DNA from: Planctomycetota bacterium
Lineage (GTDB): Bacteria > Planctomycetota > Phycisphaerae > Sedimentisphaerales > Anaerobacaceae
Reading direction: 5' to 3'
NCBI GenBank assembly: GCA_025459125.1
Contig: JALORE010000046.1
Span: 1-44,137, forward strand
Length of the DNA: 44,137 nucleotides
The position numbers and the translations under genes were made by a program. Positions 40,215 to 44,137 of this stretch are shown here, one piece after another. Numbering within the stretch: position 1 is the stretch's first letter; every line of letters begins with the position of its first letter. The notes under the pieces were generated by a model that saw only the letters and a program-made list of their open reading frames with translations, ran no database searches and was not told the origin of the DNA.

Positions 40215-40271
40215 GTAGGATGGGCTTCAGCCCATCGTGTTTCCATCCGCATGAGCTAAAGCCCATCCTAC
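40215..40271. repeat. GGATGGGCTTCAGCCCATC palindromic repeat, copy 2
   Basis: GTAGGATGGGCTTCAGCCC (40215 on) and AGCTAAAGCCCATCCTAC (to 40271). It begins two bases after the stop of the Gfo/Idh/MocA gene, the same relative position as the copy at 36523-36606. Confidence 0.82.
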
Positions 40272-40273
40272 GG

Positions 40274-41668
40274 TTACAGATGCCATGGGCTTCGCATGGA
40301 ACGGCGCAGGAGGCGGTTGGCTGCCTCGTCGCCCAGGAATTCCTCCTTGGCAGGGTCCCACTTCAGGGACCGTTGTAGCTTGTACGCGATGATGGTCAGA
40401 TGGCCCAGGGACGCGCCGCGATGACCGATTTCTTCGCCGCAACTGGTCGGGCGACGGGTCCGGATGCACTCGAGCCAGTTGGCGTGATGATCGTTGTCCC
40501 CGGCGTTCACCTCGCGGGTCGGCAGCTTCATCTCTGCGAAAAGCTCCTCCGGACCGCCTTCGATGCGACCGCCGGTGGTCAGGGACGTGAGCCAGCCCCG
40601 CTCCCCGACGAAGACGCCGCCGAAATTGCCGGCCAGCCGGGCCGTCACCGGCACCGCCTGATAGACGTTCTTGATCATGTCCCAGTTGTCGACGAGGTGC
40701 AGGAGTGTGCCGTTGGCGTAGCGGCAGGTGAGCGTGGGATAGGCCCCGCGGCCGGGGTAAATGAACTCCACCGGTCCACTGTTCTCCATGCCCAAGGCGT
40801 ACTGAATCACGTCCGCGGCGTGGGAATGGTACCAGGTCACCGCGGCGGCCCCGAAGTCCTCGGAGAACGCCCACGGCACGACGCCGGGCGATGGATTCCT
40901 GTGATAGGCCTTGTTGTACGGCTGCCAGGGGGCGGGACCGACCCACAGGTCCCAATCCAACCCATCCGGCACCGGCTCGGCGGGCAAGGCGAAAGGCAGC
41001 GGCGCGTACGAGTCAACGCCGAGATTGTGTCCCAATTTGCCCCAGAGGGTGAAGACCGATTTGACCTTGCCCAGGCCGCCGGCCCGGACGAATTCGCAGA
41101 CCCTCCGGATCGTGGAAATGGAACGGTATTGTGTCCCGGTCTGAAAGATACGTCCATACCGCCGCACGGCCTCGACCAGCCGCCGGCCTTCGCCGACGGT
41201 CAGAGAGATCGGCTTCTCGCAATAGACGTCCTTGCCCGCTTCTACGGCGTGAATGGATTGCAGCGTATGCCAATGGTCCGGCGTGACAATCACGACCGCG
41301 TCAAGATCCGGCCGGGCCAGCAACTCGCGGTAGTCGTTGTATGCTGTGCACCCCTTGTACTCACCACCGGGACTGCGTGCGGCGTAAGTCTCCTCCACTC
41401 GCCTTCTGGCCTCTTCGCATCGCGTGCGATCGACATCGCAGACGGCCAGCACCTGGACCTCCCGGTCGCCCACCAGCCGGTGCAAGTGCCCGCGTCCCAT
41501 CACCCCATGGCCGATCAGGCCCACCGTAATCCGATTGCTCGGCGATGTGCCGGTCTGACTGGCAGTTGCCGCGGCGGGGATGATCCACGGCAGGGTGGCG
41601 GTGGCCGAAAGCTGGCCTGCCCGATCCAGGAACTCACGCCGCGAGATGTCCTGAGGATTCTTGTGCAT
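40274..41668 (-). CDS. Tat-exported Gfo/Idh/MocA family oxidoreductase
   Basis: A 464-residue paralogue of the gene at 36603. Tat signal SRREFLDRAGQLSATATLPW; Rossmann motif GLIGHGVMGRGH; VLAVCDVDRTR; VIVTPDHWHTL; complete EKP signature YCEKPISLTVGEGR. The C-terminal part has WDLWVGPAPWQPYNKAYHRN and the catalytic-region AAAVTWYHSHAADVIQYALG. It ends RRSMRSPWHL, like its paralogue. ATG 41668 shares one base with the stop of the ThuA gene (TGATG), with GGAGG nine bases upstream; a GTG at 41671 is an alternative. Two exported oxidoreductases of this type in one operon suggest sequential or alternative oxidation of sugar rings. Confidence 0.91.
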   Translation of the reverse strand: MHKNPQDISRREFLDRAGQLSATATLPWIIPAAATASQTGTSPSNRITVGLIGHGVMGRGHLHRLVGDREVQVLAVCDVDRTRCEEARRRVEETYAARSPGGEYKGCTAYNDYRELLARPDLDAVVIVTPDHWHTLQSIHAVEAGKDVYCEKPISLTVGEGRRLVEAVRRYGRIFQTGTQYRSISTIRRVCEFVRAGGLGKVKSVFTLWGKLGHNLGVDSYAPLPFALPAEPVPDGLDWDLWVGPAPWQPYNKAYHRNPSPGVVPWAFSEDFGAAAVTWYHSHAADVIQYALGMENSGPVEFIYPGRGAYPTLTCRYANGTLLHLVDNWDMIKNVYQAVPVTARLAGNFGGVFVGERGWLTSLTTGGRIEGGPEELFAEMKLPTREVNAGDNDHHANWLECIRTRRPTSCGEEIGHRGASLGHLTIIAYKLQRSLKWDPAKEEFLGDEAANRLLRRSMRSPWHL

Positions 41669-43155
41669 CACGGTTTGCCTCCATCCGCCAGTTGCACGGC
41701 AGTCTTACGGAAAGCCTCAATGCTCTCCGCCAACCGGCTGGTCGAGCTCCATGCGAGAGTGAACACGACGGGGCTGCGGTCGGGCCGGTACCTGCTGGTG
41801 AGCTGACGAGCGATACTGATGCTCTCGGTGGAGGCTGATCCATCCAGGGGCGCAACCTCCGGGGTGTATCCCCGAACACGGCTCCCGGTCGGACCGGTGA
41901 CCGCTTCGGCTCCCATGCCCAGGGAAAATTCGACAGCTTTGTCGGATGCCTCGCCCTCGACGCGATAGGTCAGCAGACGCACGCCGGCGGCGTCCAGCTT
42001 CAAACGGATCTGCTGCCTCTCATCCGCGTTCAGCCGGTCATCAAAATCCTTGGGAATGTCCCGGCTGACCTTCTGGTTGCTGGCGCCGCCCACGTAGAGC
42101 AGATCCAGTTCGGCAGCCTGATCGATGGTCTCGAAGAGCGTTTGTGGTTGGGCGGAAGGCACCAGGGCCAGACGCCAACCGAGCTTCTCCTGGGCCCGGA
42201 CGGCCGGGGTCAGCTTGGCGCTGGGGGTTGTCGGGGCGTCCAGGTCGCCGAGGGCAAACTGGGTGGCGGCCAGGTAGAACTGGAGCATCTTCGGATCCCA
42301 GAAGACGGAGGGGTGATGGGCGAAGCCGCAATAGAAGACGCGGCCCCGGCCGTACTGGCGGACCCAAGCCAGGGCGTAGTCGTTGTCGGCCCGCTCGATC
42401 TTGCCATAGGACGGTTTCTGCTGCATGTCGGTCTTGGCCGTATCGATGCTCAGGAGCACCCGCACGCGATTGCGCGAGTAGGGCTCGTGGATGCGGAAGA
42501 ACTCGTCGCGGTAATCGAAGCCTTGGCCGCCGAAGACTTGGTTCACTGGATGCGTGGGATCGTCGAGCTTGATGAAGACGTGCTCGTCGTTCGCCTTGTG
42601 GTTCGCGCCGCGGGCGCCGAGCATGATCCCGAACTCCGGCCAATCCTCGATCGCTCCGGGCCATTTCATGAACGCCACGGACGTGCCGTGGACGCCCATC
42701 AGGCCGCCGCCACGGTAGACGAACTCGACCAGGCTCTGTCGCAGGGCGGGGTCTTCGAAGAGATTGCCCACGGTGTTGTTGAGAAACACCGCATCGAAAC
42801 GCCGCAGGCTGTCCGGCGCAAAGACGGCCGGGTCGTTGCTGGTCTGGGTCTCGAAGGCCCTGGTCTTGGTGCCCATGAGTGTGAAGGCCGTGTTGGCGGT
42901 GGGAATGGACGCGTGGCCGCCGTAGTTGACGTTGAGGCCGAAGATCAGGAGCTTGCGCGGCTTGCGGGGCGCGACGAAGGCTTTCGCCGGCAGCGCCGCC
43001 TCGATCTTCTGTTTCTGTTCCGACCCGGAAGGCCTCGGTGTCTGGGCGCCGGCCCGCCGCAGCCAGGACAGTCCCAACATGCCAGTCGCTCCCATGGCGC
43101 CAGCCAGTAGACTGCGCCGAGTCGTGGTCGTTCTTTGCTCGGGTGTGCTGCTCAT
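41668..43155 (-). CDS. Exported ThuA-domain protein fused to a TIM-barrel-like fragment
   Basis: A 495-residue protein. A twin-arginine-type signal (TRRSLLAGAMGATGMLGLSW) is followed by a ThuA domain at about 60-300 (KLLIFGLNVNYGGHASIPTA, DAVFLNNTVGNLFEDP, VEFVYRGGGLMGVHG, VFYCGFAHHPSVFWDPKM). ThuA proteins have a glutamine-amidotransferase-like fold without its catalytic triad and are linked to trehalose and other disaccharide use. From about 325 the sequence (KLGWRLALVPSAQP, FETIDQAAELDLLYVGG, RLKLDAAGVRLLTYRV) resembles the first half of a sugar isomerase/epimerase-type TIM barrel, apparently incomplete. The pairing fits the 3-keto-sugar-type neighbours. ATG 43155 is preceded by a GAGG-containing stretch, 26 bp after the DUF1080 stop. 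Confidence 0.83.
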   Translation of the reverse strand: MSSTPEQRTTTTRRSLLAGAMGATGMLGLSWLRRAGAQTPRPSGSEQKQKIEAALPAKAFVAPRKPRKLLIFGLNVNYGGHASIPTANTAFTLMGTKTRAFETQTSNDPAVFAPDSLRRFDAVFLNNTVGNLFEDPALRQSLVEFVYRGGGLMGVHGTSVAFMKWPGAIEDWPEFGIMLGARGANHKANDEHVFIKLDDPTHPVNQVFGGQGFDYRDEFFRIHEPYSRNRVRVLLSIDTAKTDMQQKPSYGKIERADNDYALAWVRQYGRGRVFYCGFAHHPSVFWDPKMLQFYLAATQFALGDLDAPTTPSAKLTPAVRAQEKLGWRLALVPSAQPQTLFETIDQAAELDLLYVGGASNQKVSRDIPKDFDDRLNADERQQIRLKLDAAGVRLLTYRVEGEASDKAVEFSLGMGAEAVTGPTGSRVRGYTPEVAPLDGSASTESISIARQLTSRYRPDRSPVVFTLAWSSTSRLAESIEAFRKTAVQLADGGKP

Positions 43156-43181
43156 AAGATTCCTCACTCCTGCCCGGGGAC

Positions 43182-43925
43182 TCACTTGGCGGCGACCGTC
43201 TGGGACGCCGGCTGCGGGTTGGCCACGACGGGCGCACTCTGCTCAGCGGTCGTGATGCCGGGGGGCAGCTCGATGATGCGGATGTTGCGGAAGTGGATCG
43301 GCGCGCCCTCCGATTCCAGGCAGATGTAGCCCTTCTTCACGCTGGCCTTGCTGATGCCGTTGACGAATTTGCCGTTGACGGACAGCTTGACCACGCCATC
43401 GACGGCCACGATCGTGTAGGAGTTCCACTCGCCCTTGCCCTTGCAGCGTTTCTCGGCCGATTTGCTGCGGGGGCCGCGCGGGTTGTCGGGCACGGTGGTG
43501 ACTCCTCCCGTGGGGAAGACTTCGCCATGGACGTAGGCGTCCGTAACATTTTTCTGCACGGCGTAATCCAGCTCCAGGATCTGGATCTCCATGCCCCGGG
43601 GCAGGTTCTTGCCTTCCGGGACGGTGCCTTCGCCCCAGATGAAGACGCCGGAGTTGCCGCCGGCGCTCAGGTGCTTCCATTCCACCGACAGAATGAAGTT
43701 CTCGTACTGCCGGTCCGTGCGCATGACGCCGATGGGCTGGCCGGTGCAGACGATCTCGCCGTCTTTCACGCTCCAGGTATCGGGCGCACAATTCACGTTG
43801 ACCCACCCCGACAGGTCCTTGCCGTTGAACAGGTTGCGGATCTCCAGGGGATCCTGGGCGAAGACCGAGCCGCAGCACAGCAGGACAATCGCAACACCGA
43901 TCGAGACCTTGGTCCAATTCTTCAT
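43182..43925 (-). CDS. Exported DUF1080 (3-keto-disaccharide hydrolase domain) protein
   Basis: A 247-residue exported protein with signal peptide [20 protein letters not shown] before VFAQ. The DUF1080 domain is a concanavalin-like sandwich: [85 protein letters not shown], and [20 protein letters not shown]. Members are annotated as acting on 3-keto-glycosides made by Gfo/Idh/MocA dehydrogenases, which flank it here. A short Pro/Ala/Gln-rich tail follows the domain. The gene is 16 bp after the preceding oxidoreductase end and has GGAGA before ATG 43925. Substrate not known. Confidence 0.92.
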   Translation of the reverse strand: MKNWTKVSIGVAIVLLCCGSVFAQDPLEIRNLFNGKDLSGWVNVNCAPDTWSVKDGEIVCTGQPIGVMRTDRQYENFILSVEWKHLSAGGNSGVFIWGEGTVPEGKNLPRGMEIQILELDYAVQKNVTDAYVHGEVFPTGGVTTVPDNPRGPRSKSAEKRCKGKGEWNSYTIVAVDGVVKLSVNGKFVNGISKASVKKGYICLESEGAPIHFRNIRIIELPPGITTAEQSAPVVANPQPASQTVAAK

Positions 43926-43941
43926 GAGTCTGTCTCCGTGG

Positions 43942-44137
43942 TCAGTAAGGTTTCGTTTTGCCCGGCACGGCGCAGGCGTACAGCTTGTCGGGGCCGGGGT
44001 TGATCGGCGCCTCGGCGTCCCAGGCGCAGCGCTGGGGGCCGAGGCCCGTTTCGGATTTCATGGCGTCGTCCCAGGTGACGACCTGCCCTGAGTAGGTGGC
44101 CATCCGGCCGAGGATCGCGGTCATCGTGCTGGTGATG
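43942..44137 (-). CDS. C-terminal end of a Gfo/Idh/MocA family oxidoreductase, partial
   Basis: The frame is open to the window edge and reads [20 protein letters not shown], then [14 protein letters not shown] and a Pro-Gly-rich tail ending PGKTKPY. This is the characteristic C-terminus of a planctomycete Gfo/Idh/MocA subgroup, so the 65 codons seen are the end of a longer gene beginning outside the window, not a small gene from the internal ATG. Sixteen bases separate its stop from the DUF1080 start, so it is the upstream-most visible gene of the run and would be the third such oxidoreductase in it. Confidence 0.8.
   Translation of the reverse strand, partial: ITSTMTAILGRMATYSGQVVTWDDAMKSETGLGPQRCAWDAEAPINPGPDKLYACAVPGKTKPY

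Overview
The window looks like a chromosome segment of a Planctomycetota bacterium, most likely Phycisphaerae (Sedimentisphaerales-like). This is inferred from protein content: ECF sigma factors of the TIGR02999 type paired with large membrane Ser/Thr kinases, dockerin-ended secreted proteins, LamG and DUF4091 proteins, several Tat-exported Gfo/Idh/MocA oxidoreductases, a formylglycine sulfatase, DUF1080, DUF6807 and ThuA proteins, and a PQQ-propeller protein with an embedded methyltransferase fold. DNA is GC-rich, so long antisense open frames are common and mostly meaningless. No rRNA, tRNA, CRISPR array, transposase or phage gene was seen.

Layout. 1-1964: end of a PD40/TolB-like propeller gene with a frameshift. 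1980-2693 (-): hisA. 2799-8407 (+): an apparent ribonucleoside/ribose scavenging operon (exported nucleoside hydrolase, ribokinase, RbsB-, RbsA- and RbsC-like ABC importer). 8560-15184 (+): retropepsin-like protein, FHA-GAF protein behind a near-consensus promoter, FG-GAP/dockerin protein behind a perfect consensus promoter, a large ankyrin-repeat lipoprotein, and an IlvC-like reductoisomerase lacking the usual catalytic histidine. 15473-17305 (-): LamG surface protein. 17651-23507 (+): DUF362 membrane protein, an iodotyrosine-deiodinase-like flavoprotein, a Tat-exported Gfo/Idh/MocA protein and a DUF4091 hydrolase.

23550-31012 (+): a tandem duplication of [ECF sigma factor + membrane kinase/propeller/dockerin protein]. 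Both sigma factors are intact. Kinase copy 1 has a palindromic repeat inserted in frame in its C-lobe. Copy 2 is split by a 7-bp tandem duplication. Both kinases contain an internal ribosome-binding site and signal-peptide-like segment before the propeller.

44137-31159 (-): a tightly packed run of nine genes (Gfo/Idh/MocA end, DUF1080, ThuA-TIM-barrel fusion, Gfo/Idh/MocA, DUF6807, sulfatase, Gfo/Idh/MocA, neutral-ceramidase-like, PQQ propeller-methyltransferase). It resembles an extracytoplasmic oxidative (3-keto-sugar type) glycan degradation locus.

The most unusual genome-scale feature is at least seven families of short palindromic repeats scattered between genes. Members also nest in each other, supply a stop codon to one gene, and lie in frame inside two large coding regions.
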